Positions 42,930 to 51,532 of a stretch of 64,000 nucleotides of DNA are shown in pieces (the stretch's first letter is position 1; each line of letters begins with the position of its first letter). Below the pieces are notes generated by a model, which was not told where the DNA came from, did not search any database, and saw nothing but the letters and a program-made list of their open reading frames with translations. The stretch is taken from contig NZ_JACVAI010000005.1 in the NCBI RefSeq assembly GCF_014851765.1, forward strand, positions 310,001-374,000, given 5' to 3'. The position numbers were made by a program, and so were the translations under genes. Origin of the DNA: Pseudomonas sp. PDM04. Its GTDB lineage: Bacteria; Pseudomonadota; Gammaproteobacteria; Pseudomonadales; Pseudomonadaceae.

Positions 42930-44080
42930 GCCAGCGGTCGAAGGTGCTGCAATTACAGCCTGACTACAACGTCAAGGCCCACGACTTCGCTGACCTGGCG
43001 GAGCAGATCGTCAAGGCTTTGCCCAGCGATCGTTATGAAGTGACCGCAGCGTTCCTGCGCGGCAAGCCCGGGCCGGGCGAGGCCGTGAGCCGTGCTGCGC
43101 GCTCGGTGTATTTCGAGTTCTCCGACAAGTCGCTCAAGGGCATGCGCCTGCGGGCGATGTGGCGGCTCTACCAGTTTTGCCGCAAAGAAAAATTCGATGT
43201 GGTGATCTGCAATCGCTTCAAGCCTGTGAACATGATGCTGACCCTCAATCGCTGGCTGAAAGTTCCGCTGTGTATCGGTATCTCCCATGGCTTTGGCGAA
43301 TACGACCGGTTCTACCGGCGTCGCCAGACCCAGCGCCTGATCGATCGTCACTGGCGTTTCGTCGGGGTGTCTCCGGCGGTCAAGCAGTACCTGCTGGACT
43401 GTGATTGCGGTTTCACCGATCAAAACACCTACGCCATTACCAACGCGATCGACATCGAGCAGGCCGAAGGCCTGCAGCACAGTCGCGAGCGCGCCCGGGA
43501 ATTGCTGGGCATCGATCCGACGGTGCGCCTGATCGGCGCGCTGGGACGGTTGGTGCCGGTCAAGGGGCACACCTACCTGTTGCAGGCGTTTGCCGCCCTC
43601 AAGGACAAGTACCCCAATACCCAGTTGGCAATTATCGGTGCGGGTCGCGAAGCGTCGAACCTGGCGGCCGAAATCGAGCGTCTGGGGCTGGTCGGGCGTG
43701 CTCATTTGCTGGGGTTCAAGGAGAACGCCCTGCAGTACGTACGCGCCTTCGACATCTGGACCATGCCCTCACTGGCCGAAGGTCTCGGGCTGGCGCTACT
43801 GGAAGGCATGAGCGGTCACCTTCCGGTGATCGCCTCGAACGTGCCGGCGATGTTGCCGCTGATTCAGGGCGCAGGTGGTCTGGCGATCACGCCCAAAGAC
43901 GTGCCGGGCCTGGTCGCGGCCTTGGACAACTACCTCGGGCTGTCGGATGACGACCTCAAGGCCAAGGGTGAACAGGCCTATCGTTATCTTCAGGCGCAAC
44001 ACGACATCGAGGTGTTCCGCCAGGAGTACCTGAGCCTGATCGACACTGGCTTGAGCCAGGCCCGCAAGGAGCATTCATGA
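42926..44080 (+). CDS. ssg: Ssg-like glycosyltransferase of LPS/surface polysaccharide synthesis
   Basis: 384 aa GT4-family protein. CNRFKPVNMMLTLNRW and GISHGFGEYDRFYRR match the acceptor part of the wapH-like gene. ALGRLVPVKGHTYLLQAFAA begins the donor domain; PSLAEGLGLALLEGMSGHLPV is the EX7E motif. In other pseudomonads ssg mutants lose O-antigen and core sugars and change surface attachment, motility and phage sensitivity (PA5001). It overlaps both neighbours by four bases (ATGA), so the three genes are co-translated. Confidence 0.88.
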   Translation: MSQRSKVLQLQPDYNVKAHDFADLAEQIVKALPSDRYEVTAAFLRGKPGPGEAVSRAARSVYFEFSDKSLKGMRLRAMWRLYQFCRKEKFDVVICNRFKPVNMMLTLNRWLKVPLCIGISHGFGEYDRFYRRRQTQRLIDRHWRFVGVSPAVKQYLLDCDCGFTDQNTYAITNAIDIEQAEGLQHSRERARELLGIDPTVRLIGALGRLVPVKGHTYLLQAFAALKDKYPNTQLAIIGAGREASNLAAEIERLGLVGRAHLLGFKENALQYVRAFDIWTMPSLAEGLGLALLEGMSGHLPVIASNVPAMLPLIQGAGGLAITPKDVPGLVAALDNYLGLSDDDLKAKGEQAYRYLQAQHDIEVFRQEYLSLIDTGLSQARKEHS

Positions 44081-44961
44081 GCGACGCCCAACCCATCGTC
44101 ACGGTCATCATCGCGTCGTACAACCATGGTCGCTACATTGAGGAGAGCATCCTCAGTGTGATCGACCAGACCTACCCGAACATCGAGCTGCTGGTGGTCG
44201 ATGATGGCTCCAGCGATGACAGCGTCGAGCGGATCAAGGTCCTGCAGGCGCAACATGGCTTTGATTTTCGCGTCCAGCAGAACCAGGGGCTGACCAACAC
44301 CCTGAACGGCGCCATCGCCCGTGCGAAGGGCAGCCTGATCGTGCCTTTCGGTTCCGACGACATCATGCTGCCCGAGCGCATCGCCACGCAGGTGGCGCAC
44401 ATGGATGGCAAGCCGGAGGTGGGTATCTGCGCCGGCAACATCGAGCTGATGGACGCTGACGGCGTTCCATATCCGGAGTCGCGCCAGCGTCGCGATGTGC
44501 CGTTTCGCCGCCTGGATTTCGACGACATGTTCCTCGAGCGCAAGCCTTACCCGCCGGCACCCACGCTGATGATCCGTCGCGAGGCGCTGGACAAGGTCGG
44601 CGGCTTCGATCCGACGATTCGCCTGGAAGATTTGCTGATCGAGTTGAAAGTGACCCGTGCCGGGTACTTCATCGATGGCTTGAACGTGCTGATGGCGCGC
44701 TATCGCAAGCACGCCACCAACTCCTACAAGAACCACCGTTTCATGATCGACAACATCCTGCGCACCTATGCGCTGTTCAGCGATCATCCGATGTACGAGT
44801 TCGTGCGCTACCGGTTTCTCAGTTCGATGTTTCTCAAGACCGCCAATCGCGACCGCCAGTTGGCGCGCGAGCTGCTGGCGCAGATCCCGTTCAAGGCGTG
44901 GAACAAGAAGACCTGGCGGGGGTTGGGGCGCCTGTACTTTTCACCGCTGGAAAAGGATTGA
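44077..44961 (+). CDS. wapR: GT2 family rhamnosyltransferase, WapR-like
   Basis: 294 aa GT-A fold. VTVIIASYNHGRYIEESI at the N-terminus, LLVVDDGSSDDSVE near residue 40 (UDP/dTDP site), FGSDDIMLP near 92 (metal DxD variant) and GGFDPTIRLEDLL near 170 are classical GT2 motifs. WapR (PA5000) adds the alpha-1,3-linked L-rhamnose that allows O-antigen ligation. The assignment rests on synteny and family. Last gene of the second core operon, convergent with the ligase-kinase gene. Confidence 0.85.
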   Translation: MSDAQPIVTVIIASYNHGRYIEESILSVIDQTYPNIELLVVDDGSSDDSVERIKVLQAQHGFDFRVQQNQGLTNTLNGAIARAKGSLIVPFGSDDIMLPERIATQVAHMDGKPEVGICAGNIELMDADGVPYPESRQRRDVPFRRLDFDDMFLERKPYPPAPTLMIRREALDKVGGFDPTIRLEDLLIELKVTRAGYFIDGLNVLMARYRKHATNSYKNHRFMIDNILRTYALFSDHPMYEFVRYRFLSSMFLKTANRDRQLARELLAQIPFKAWNKKTWRGLGRLYFSPLEKD

Positions 44962-44972
44962 GCGAGCGGTCG

Positions 44973-45008
44973 AACCCGCGCCTGGCAGATGGCCTGCGGG
45001 CGCGGGTC
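44973..45008. terminator. Hairpin between convergent wapR and ligase-kinase genes
   Basis: AACCCGCGCC at 44973-44982 pairs with GGCGCGGGTC at 44999-45008 (9 of 10 pairs, one G-T type mismatch). There is no T-run, so Rho-independent strength is doubtful. Confidence 0.5.
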
Positions 45009-45023
45009 TGAAGCCGAAAGGGG

Positions 45024-46880
45024 TCAGTGGGTAGAGGGCGCGGTCGCCAACACCTGCTTGTGCAGGGTATCCACCGCCGACTTCGAGGCTGTCACGGCAT
45101 AGCCTTGTAACAGCGCCTGAAAATGATCCTCGAACAGCCAGCGTCGATCCACGGTGTAGCGCTGCATGTGGCGCAGGTTGCGCTGGCGCAGCGACAGGCT
45201 CAGTGACGATGGGTAGATGCGCAGGTCGGCGACATCGATCAGGCCGAACTCGCCATCCTCCAGCACCAGCACATTCCCCAGGTGCAGGGAGCGGAAATAC
45301 ACCCCCCGCTCGTGCAGTTGCGCCATGAACTTGCCGAAGCGCTCCACCAGTGCCTGGCGCACATCCGGCGCGGTGATCCCTTGCAGGACCTGGCGCAGGG
45401 TGTTGCCTGGCAACGGTGTGTAGTGCACGGCACTGCTGCCATCGTCGAGGCGGTACAGGTCAAGGATCTGCGGCGTCGGGAAGCCCATCCTGCGCAGTCG
45501 TTCGCTATTGACGGCAAAGCGTTCGGAATAGGCATTGAAGCTGCCCGAGGTGTACCAGCGGCGAGGTCGGAACAGCTTGAGGAAGCTGTCATCGACCAGG
45601 CGCAGGACTTTGGGTCCCAAACCGTCTTCTTCAATCACCCGCGCGTTGGCGCTCAACGCTTGCAGGCCTGGTCGGGTCAAGCGCTTGACCGACATGGCCA
45701 GCAGGCGACCTGCGCGCTGGTTGATGCTCAACGCGGCGATCAGCGCCACGGGAATCCACAGCAGGAACCAGTGCTCCTTGGGGCGCGAAAGAATCCCGCC
45801 GCCTTCGGTCAGGCCTGCGCCGATGCCGAAGGCCAGCCAGGTCGAGGCAATGATCAGCAGGGGCTGCACGCGGTGGCGCCAACTGCTCAGCAGGGCCCAG
45901 GCCTGGAAAAACAGCCAGGGGATGAAGCCGAAGATGCCGACATAGTAGAGAACCCCCAAGGCGAAGCTGTGGGGTTCTGCCAGGGTGTATCCCAGGTTTA
46001 CATCGACATCCAGGCTGGAATCGTAGCCATGGCCGATCCACGGGTGTTCGGCGATTCTCTGCAGGACCAGTTGCCAGATTTCGAAGCGGTAGGAGTTGCC
46101 TCGCTCGAAGAGCATCTCGGAGAAAAGCACGAGGACGGCCACACCGCCGGCCGCCATGATGCCCAGCAGCAGGATGGAACGACGATTCCAGCAAATGAAA
46201 CTCAGCCATAAGGCCGCCAGCGTCAGGGCGACCAGCGGTGTCCGGGAGCCGGTGGCGATCACTGCTGCGAACATGATCGTCATCGCTGGAATGCTCAGCC
46301 AGAGTATCTGCGGGCGCTTGCAACTCATGCTCAGGCTGAGCCAGTAGGCACAGAAAAAACCGAACAGGTGCGAGCTCAGCAAGGGATTGTCGAATGCACC
46401 GCCACCGATCAGGCGCTCGCCCGGCGTGTAGGCGTGCGCAAACGCGTACAGTTCGTAAAGCGTTGCGACCAACCCGACAGTCGCGGCGCCGAACAGAAGA
46501 GGCTGGATGATCTCGCTGCGGTGGCGGATCAGCAGGTAGCACCCGGCAAACAGCATAAGCAAGTGGAGCGGCGGCTTGAACTTGCCGGAAAAGCCCTCAT
46601 CCCCCGTGCTCCAATAGAGGCTCACCAGGGCCCAAATGGCGAACAGCAGCACCGCAATGAAGATCGGCTCGCGCAGCAGCTCCTTGAGTGCCCGGGGTCG
46701 CAGGCACAGGGCTATCAGCGTCGGGATGCTGAAGAGGCCGTAATAGAGCTTGTGAAGCAGGCTGCGGTCCGGCAGGAAGAACAGCGAGCACAGAAGCAGA
46801 AAGTAGCCCGCGGGAAGAATCCATAGGCAAATGAAATCGAAGATTCGATTGGGCGTACTGTTTAAACCGCTGAGTTGCAT
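45024..46880 (-). CDS. waaL: O-antigen ligase-like membrane protein fused to a kinase-like domain
   Basis: 618 aa. Residues about 15-400 form 10-12 membrane helices with the Wzy_C/O-antigen ligase pattern: FLFGFFCAYWLSL, VIATGSRTPLVALTLA, and periplasmic ERGNSYRFEIWQLVLQRIAE and HPWIGHGYDSS. Such proteins join O-antigen or polymer to the lipid A core at the periplasmic face. Residues about 430-610 form a cytoplasmic kinase-like domain. The catalytic loop reads GVYFRSLHLGNVLV with Ser531 where the Asp should be; the metal Asp549 in LIDVADL remains. The ATG at 46880 is preferred over 46955. In P. aeruginosa waaL and the kinase-like gene are, from memory, separate (PA4999, PA4998). Confidence 0.85.
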   Translation of the reverse strand: MQLSGLNSTPNRIFDFICLWILPAGYFLLLCSLFFLPDRSLLHKLYYGLFSIPTLIALCLRPRALKELLREPIFIAVLLFAIWALVSLYWSTGDEGFSGKFKPPLHLLMLFAGCYLLIRHRSEIIQPLLFGAATVGLVATLYELYAFAHAYTPGERLIGGGAFDNPLLSSHLFGFFCAYWLSLSMSCKRPQILWLSIPAMTIMFAAVIATGSRTPLVALTLAALWLSFICWNRRSILLLGIMAAGGVAVLVLFSEMLFERGNSYRFEIWQLVLQRIAEHPWIGHGYDSSLDVDVNLGYTLAEPHSFALGVLYYVGIFGFIPWLFFQAWALLSSWRHRVQPLLIIASTWLAFGIGAGLTEGGGILSRPKEHWFLLWIPVALIAALSINQRAGRLLAMSVKRLTRPGLQALSANARVIEEDGLGPKVLRLVDDSFLKLFRPRRWYTSGSFNAYSERFAVNSERLRRMGFPTPQILDLYRLDDGSSAVHYTPLPGNTLRQVLQGITAPDVRQALVERFGKFMAQLHERGVYFRSLHLGNVLVLEDGEFGLIDVADLRIYPSSLSLSLRQRNLRHMQRYTVDRRWLFEDHFQALLQGYAVTASKSAVDTLHKQVLATAPSTH

Positions 46881-47034
46881 GCTGAGAAATTCAATCCTGA
46901 AGTTGATTGGCCATTCCAATGATGGCCTTATGATACTGTTTATGGCGTCTAACAATAACAGCCTTTATGCGATTGCCAGAACCCCGAGGAAGCTGTGCTA
47001 AAGTCAGCGTCCTTTTTATCGACATTCGCGTGAT

Positions 47035-48837
47035 ATGACCGACTCCAGTCTCTCCGCAAGCCCCTCGAGCTTGAAAATCTACTTCCGCCTGCTGGGTTAT
47101 GTGCGGCCATACATCAGCCTGTTCCTGATCAGCATCGTCGGTTTCCTGATTTTCGCTTCGACGCAGCCAATGCTCGGCTACATCCTCAAGTATTTCGTCG
47201 ATGGCCTGTCCAATCCCGAGGCAGTGCTGTTCCCCAGCGTGCCTTACCTGCGTGACCTGCAACTGCTGCAAGCCGTGCCGTTGCTGATCATCCTGATTGC
47301 GGCGTGGCAGGGGTTGGGATCCTATCTGGGCAACTACTTCCTGGCCAAGGTGTCGCTCGGGTTGGTGCATGACCTGCGGGTCCAGTTGTTCAATAACCTG
47401 CTGGTGCTGCCGAACCGTTACTTCGACAAGCATAACTCGGGTCACCTGATTTCCCGCATCACCTTTAACGTAACAATGGTGACGGGGGCGGCGACAGATG
47501 CGATCAAGGTCGTAATCCGTGAGGGTATGACGGTTGTCTTCCTGTTTGCCTCGTTGCTGTTCATGAACTGGAAGCTGACCCTGGTCATGGTCGCGATCCT
47601 GCCGCTGATCGCGGTAATGGTGGGCACCGCGAGCAAGAAATTCCGCAAGCAGAGCAAGAAGATCCAGGCCGCTATGGGCGATGTCACGCATGTGGCCTCG
47701 GAAACCATCCAGGGTTATCGCGTGGTGCGCAGTTTCGGCGGGGAAGTCTACGAAGAGAAACGCTTCCTCAAGGCCAGTCAGGGCAACACCGACAAACAAT
47801 TGCGCATGACCCGTACCGGCGCGATCTACACGCCGCTGCTGCAATTGGTGATCTACAGCGCCATGGCCGTGCTGATGTTCCTCGTGCTGTTCCTGCGCGG
47901 CGATGCTTCCGCCGGTGACATGGTGGCCTACATCACCCTGGCAGGCTTGCTGCCCAAGCCGATCCGCCAGCTGTCCGAAGTCAGCTCGACCATCCAGAAG
48001 GGTGTAGCGGGTGCCGAGAGTATCTTCGAGCAACTGGACGTTGAGCCGGAAATCGATACCGGGACCGTCGAGCGTGACGCCGTCACCGGTCGCCTGGAGG
48101 TTCGCCACCTGAGCTTCACTTACCCCGGCACCGAGCGCCAGGTACTCGACGATATCAGCTTCGCGGTCGAGCCCGGGCAAATGGTGGCGCTGGTGGGGCG
48201 TTCGGGCAGTGGCAAGTCGACCCTGGCCAACCTGATCCCGCGCTTCTATCACCACGACAAGGGCGAGATCCTGATCGATGGCGTCGAGGTCGAGCAGTAC
48301 AAGTTGCTGAACCTGCGCCGGCACATCGCCCAGGTGACCCAGCACGTCACGCTGTTCAGCGACACCGTGGCCAATAACATCGCTTACGGCGATCTGGCCG
48401 GTGCGCCACGTGAAGACATCGAAAAGGCCGCCAGAGATGCCTACGCCATGGACTTCATCGCGCAACTGCCGCAAGGCCTGGACACCCAGGTCGGCGAGAA
48501 TGGCGTATTACTGTCCGGCGGTCAGCGTCAGCGCCTGGCGATTGCCCGGGCCCTGCTGAAAAATGCGCCGTTGCTGATTCTCGATGAAGCCACCTCGGCG
48601 CTCGACACCGAATCCGAGCGGCACATCCAGGCGGCACTGGACCAGGTCATGAAGGGCCGGACCACGCTGGTCATCGCTCACCGCCTGTCGACCATCGAGA
48701 AGGCCGATCTGATCCTGGTCATGGATCAGGGCCGGATCGTCGAGCGCGGCACGCATACCGAGCTGCTGGCACAGAATGGCTACTATGCTCGTCTGAATGC
48801 AATGGGCCTTGATGCGCCGGCTGAAGACATCGCCTGA
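47035..48837 (+). CDS. msbA: Lipid A export ABC transporter MsbA
   Basis: 600 aa homodimeric ABC exporter that flips lipid A-core across the inner membrane. Six membrane helices lie in about the first 320 residues. The nucleotide-binding domain has Walker A GRSGSGKST (388-396, Lys394), signature LSGGQRQRLAIARAL, Walker B LLILDEATSALD and a switch His in VIAHRLS. The ATG at 47035 follows a 154-bp AT-rich spacer shared with the divergent ligase gene. A TAAAGT at 46999-47004 may be its -10 box. A terminator stands after it. Confidence 0.97.
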   Translation: MTDSSLSASPSSLKIYFRLLGYVRPYISLFLISIVGFLIFASTQPMLGYILKYFVDGLSNPEAVLFPSVPYLRDLQLLQAVPLLIILIAAWQGLGSYLGNYFLAKVSLGLVHDLRVQLFNNLLVLPNRYFDKHNSGHLISRITFNVTMVTGAATDAIKVVIREGMTVVFLFASLLFMNWKLTLVMVAILPLIAVMVGTASKKFRKQSKKIQAAMGDVTHVASETIQGYRVVRSFGGEVYEEKRFLKASQGNTDKQLRMTRTGAIYTPLLQLVIYSAMAVLMFLVLFLRGDASAGDMVAYITLAGLLPKPIRQLSEVSSTIQKGVAGAESIFEQLDVEPEIDTGTVERDAVTGRLEVRHLSFTYPGTERQVLDDISFAVEPGQMVALVGRSGSGKSTLANLIPRFYHHDKGEILIDGVEVEQYKLLNLRRHIAQVTQHVTLFSDTVANNIAYGDLAGAPREDIEKAARDAYAMDFIAQLPQGLDTQVGENGVLLSGGQRQRLAIARALLKNAPLLILDEATSALDTESERHIQAALDQVMKGRTTLVIAHRLSTIEKADLILVMDQGRIVERGTHTELLAQNGYYARLNAMGLDAPAEDIA

Positions 48838-48872
48838 TCACCTGGCGGTCATGTGTGCTGACCAACCCAAGC

Positions 48873-48912
48873 TCGCAGCCTGTGGTTTCGACCCTGGACA
48901 GGCTGCGATTTT
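48873..48912 (+). terminator. Rho-independent terminator of msbA
   Basis: TCGCAGCCTGT at 48873-48883 pairs perfectly with ACAGGCTGCGA at 48898-48908, followed by TTTTGACTTTT. It separates msbA from hldE, which therefore needs its own promoter. Confidence 0.85.
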
Positions 48913-48965
48913 GACTTTTGACCGTCACATTCATGCCATGCGCCAGCCCTGCGCCAACCCTGTGC

Positions 48966-48971
48966 TAATAT
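48966..48971 (+). promoter_or_regulatory. Possible -10 box of hldE
   Basis: TAATAT followed by CCCGCCC, 34 bases before the hldE ATG. It resembles the TATAAT-CCCGCCC at 36685. No convincing -35 was seen. Confidence 0.4.
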
Positions 48972-49005
48972 CCCGCCCTTGTTCATTTTGTATGTGGGTT
49001 GCTCC

Positions 49006-50427
49006 ATGAAGTTGTCCATGCCGCGATTCGATCAAGCCCCTGTATTGGTGGTCGGCGATGTCATGCTCGACCGCTATTGGCATGGTGGTACCTCACGGAT
49101 CTCCCCTGAGGCGCCGGTTCCGGTGGTCAAGGTCGAACAGATCGAGGACCGTCCGGGCGGTGCCGCGAACGTTGCCCTGAACATTGCCGCGCTTGGCGCC
49201 CCCGCCTCGCTGGTCGGTGTCACCGGTGATGACGAAGCTGCCGAAAGCCTGGCCAACAGCCTCAAGGGGGCTGGCGTGCGGGCGTTGTTCCAGCGTATTG
49301 CGCATCAGCCGACCATCGTCAAGCTGCGGGTCATGAGCCGTCACCAACAATTGCTGCGCATTGATTTCGAAGAACCGTTCGCCACCGACGCCCTGGCGCT
49401 GGGCGACCAGGTCGACGAATTGCTTGAAGGCATCAAGGTGCTGGTGCTGTCCGACTACGGCAAAGGTGCGTTGAAGAATCACCAGGTATTGATCCAGGCC
49501 GCCCGCGCCCGTGGCATTCCGGTGCTGGCCGATCCCAAAGGCAAGGATTTCTCGATCTACCGGGGTGCGAGCCTGATTACCCCGAACCTCAGCGAATTCG
49601 AAGCCATCGTTGGCCGTTGTGTCGATGAGCATGACCTGGTGGGCAAAGGCGCGCAGTTGATGCAAGACCTTGACCTGGGTGCTTTGCTGGTGACTCGCGG
49701 TGAACATGGCATGACCCTGTTGCGCCCGGAGCATCCGGCGCTGCACCTGCCTGCTCGTGCGCGGGAAGTGTTCGACGTGACCGGTGCCGGCGACACTGTG
49801 ATTTCCACCCTGGCCGCTGCCATTGCGGCTGGCGAAGAGTTGCCCCATGCGGTAGCCCTGGCCAATCTGGCGGCAGGCATTGTGGTCGGCAAGCTCGGTA
49901 CGGCGGCCATCAGCGCTCCGGAGCTGCGTCGTGCGATTCAGCGCGAGGAAGGTTCCGAGCGCGGCGTGCTGGGCCTGGAGCAACTGCGGTTGGCGGTTGA
50001 CGATGCGCGGGCGCACAAAGAGAAAATCGTTTTCACCAACGGTTGCTTCGATATCCTGCATGCCGGTCATGTGACCTACCTGGAGCAGGCGCGGGCCCAA
50101 GGCGATCGCTTGATCGTTGCGGTCAATGACGATGCATCGGTCAGCCGCCTGAAAGGGCCGGGCCGTCCGATCAACAGCGTCGACCGTCGCATGGCCGTGC
50201 TGGCGGGACTGGGCGCGGTGGATTGGGTCATCAGCTTTTCCGAGGGCACTCCGGAAAATCTCCTGCGCGAAGTCAAGCCCGACGTTCTGGTCAAGGGCGG
50301 CGATTATGGAATCGACCAGGTGGTTGGTGCGGACATCGTGACGGCTTATGGGGGCACGGTGAAAGTGCTGGGCCTGGTGGAAAACAGTTCGACAACGGCT
50401 ATTGTCGAGAAGATTCGCAACCATTGA
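49006..50427 (+). CDS. hldE: Bifunctional D-glycero-beta-D-manno-heptose-7-phosphate kinase/1-phosphate adenylyltransferase
   Basis: 473 aa. It makes ADP-heptose precursor for WaaC/WaaF. The N-terminal ribokinase-like domain (about 1-315) has VVGDVMLDRYWHG, RPGGAANVALN and the catalytic DVTGAGDTV. The C-terminal cytidylyltransferase-like domain (about 340-473) has TNGCFDILHAGHVTYL with the HxGH motif. The start at the ATG at 49006 gives the standard MKLSMPRF N-terminus; the in-frame ATG at 48979 lies in the leader. A weak hairpin with a T-run (50443-50472) follows. Confidence 0.97.
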   Translation: MKLSMPRFDQAPVLVVGDVMLDRYWHGGTSRISPEAPVPVVKVEQIEDRPGGAANVALNIAALGAPASLVGVTGDDEAAESLANSLKGAGVRALFQRIAHQPTIVKLRVMSRHQQLLRIDFEEPFATDALALGDQVDELLEGIKVLVLSDYGKGALKNHQVLIQAARARGIPVLADPKGKDFSIYRGASLITPNLSEFEAIVGRCVDEHDLVGKGAQLMQDLDLGALLVTRGEHGMTLLRPEHPALHLPARAREVFDVTGAGDTVISTLAAAIAAGEELPHAVALANLAAGIVVGKLGTAAISAPELRRAIQREEGSERGVLGLEQLRLAVDDARAHKEKIVFTNGCFDILHAGHVTYLEQARAQGDRLIVAVNDDASVSRLKGPGRPINSVDRRMAVLAGLGAVDWVISFSEGTPENLLREVKPDVLVKGGDYGIDQVVGADIVTAYGGTVKVLGLVENSSTTAIVEKIRNH

Positions 50428-50442
50428 ACTTGATTGACGACG

Positions 50443-50472
50443 CCCGTTTCATACTGGGGAGGAACGGGTTTT
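50443..50472 (+). terminator. Weak terminator-like hairpin after hldE
   Basis: CCCGTT pairs with AACGGG across 14 bases, followed by TTTTAT, 16 bases after the hldE stop. A second small inverted repeat, CCACT-TATAT-AGTGG (50530-50544), stands just before the next gene. Confidence 0.4.
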
Positions 50473-50551
50473 ATCGTGAACATCCAGCCACGCCGATGAT
50501 GTTCGTGGGTATTCACGCAATGCTCTTGCCCACTTATATAGTGGTAAAAGA

Positions 50552-51532
50552 ATGATGAAAGTAATGCTCCTGGTGATGGACGAACAGCGCGTCATTCTGG
50601 ATCGTCTCTATGAAGTCGTGCAGCAAAACTGCGACGAGTGCGTTATCTATCGCCTGAGCAAAAAGCAGCAGTTGAAACTGGGACCCTTTCTCGCTTCAGT
50701 CAATTATCAGTCTTTCGACCGGGTGGTGATCTTCTCCAGGGTCAAGCGTCTTGTTCCTCAACTTCGCGTGTTGAAATGCATACCGGGCCTGGTTTTTCTC
50801 GAGCATGACGCTTATCAGAACTACATGCCCGACAGTAAGTACCAGAGGGTTTACTCGCGCCTGTACAGCCGTTTGCCAAGTTCTCGTGCACTGGTTTCCG
50901 GCGCTGTTGTCGCGCGCCGGATGCAAGCCGAGAATATTGATGCCGTGTTCGTTTCCAAGGGATACGACGAACAGATGTTGCATAACACCGGACATGTGCG
51001 GGATATCCCGGCGGGGTTTCTGGGGAGTCTGAAAAGTACCGAGTATACGCAGCGCAAGGCATTGCTTGAGTCGCTTGCCCGGCGTACTGGCATGTTGGTG
51101 ACCCGCACCAAGTCGGGAGCCGAATACCTGGAGATGCTCAATCGCATCAGGGTCTTCGTGAGTGCCGACCTCGGCATGAACGAATTCATGATCAAGAACT
51201 TCGAGGCTATGGCCTGTGGCTGCGTCCTGCTGGCATGGAGCCAGGGCGAAGAAGACGAGCTGCTGGGTTTTCAGGATATGCACAACACGGTCTTCTATCG
51301 CTCTGAAGAGGAGGCCGTGGAAAAACTCAAGCTGCTGCAGAACGATCCGGAGCTGACGGCGCGTATCGCCAGTAATGGGCAGGCATTCGCCGAAAGCCGG
51401 TATTCCTTTGCACGTGTAGGGCGCACGCTCGCCGCCGAGATTCAGCGGGAAATGCGCCCTTGGCAACCACCTTCCGCATTCACCCGTTTCTGGGTCAAGG
51501 TGCGATACGGCATGCAGGTTCCAGAGCGGTGA
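50552..51532 (+). CDS. Putative glycosyltransferase (GT-B, GT4-like), first gene of a three-gene cassette
   Basis: 326 aa. The C-terminal half shows a GT1/GT4 donor domain (RIRVFVSADLGMNEFMIKNF, then FEAMACGCVLLAWSQGEED as the EX7E-like motif). The N-terminal half is short (VVIFSRVKRLVPQLRVLK). This resembles CgeB-like or Spore_YkvP-type transferases with reduced acceptor domain. Start at the ATG at 50552 or the adjacent ATG at 50555. Base composition in the first part and upstream is more AT-rich than in hldE. It overlaps the next gene (GTGA). Function is unknown; the neighbours suggest LPS or surface glycan synthesis. Confidence 0.7.
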   Translation: MMKVMLLVMDEQRVILDRLYEVVQQNCDECVIYRLSKKQQLKLGPFLASVNYQSFDRVVIFSRVKRLVPQLRVLKCIPGLVFLEHDAYQNYMPDSKYQRVYSRLYSRLPSSRALVSGAVVARRMQAENIDAVFVSKGYDEQMLHNTGHVRDIPAGFLGSLKSTEYTQRKALLESLARRTGMLVTRTKSGAEYLEMLNRIRVFVSADLGMNEFMIKNFEAMACGCVLLAWSQGEEDELLGFQDMHNTVFYRSEEEAVEKLKLLQNDPELTARIASNGQAFAESRYSFARVGRTLAAEIQREMRPWQPPSAFTRFWVKVRYGMQVPER

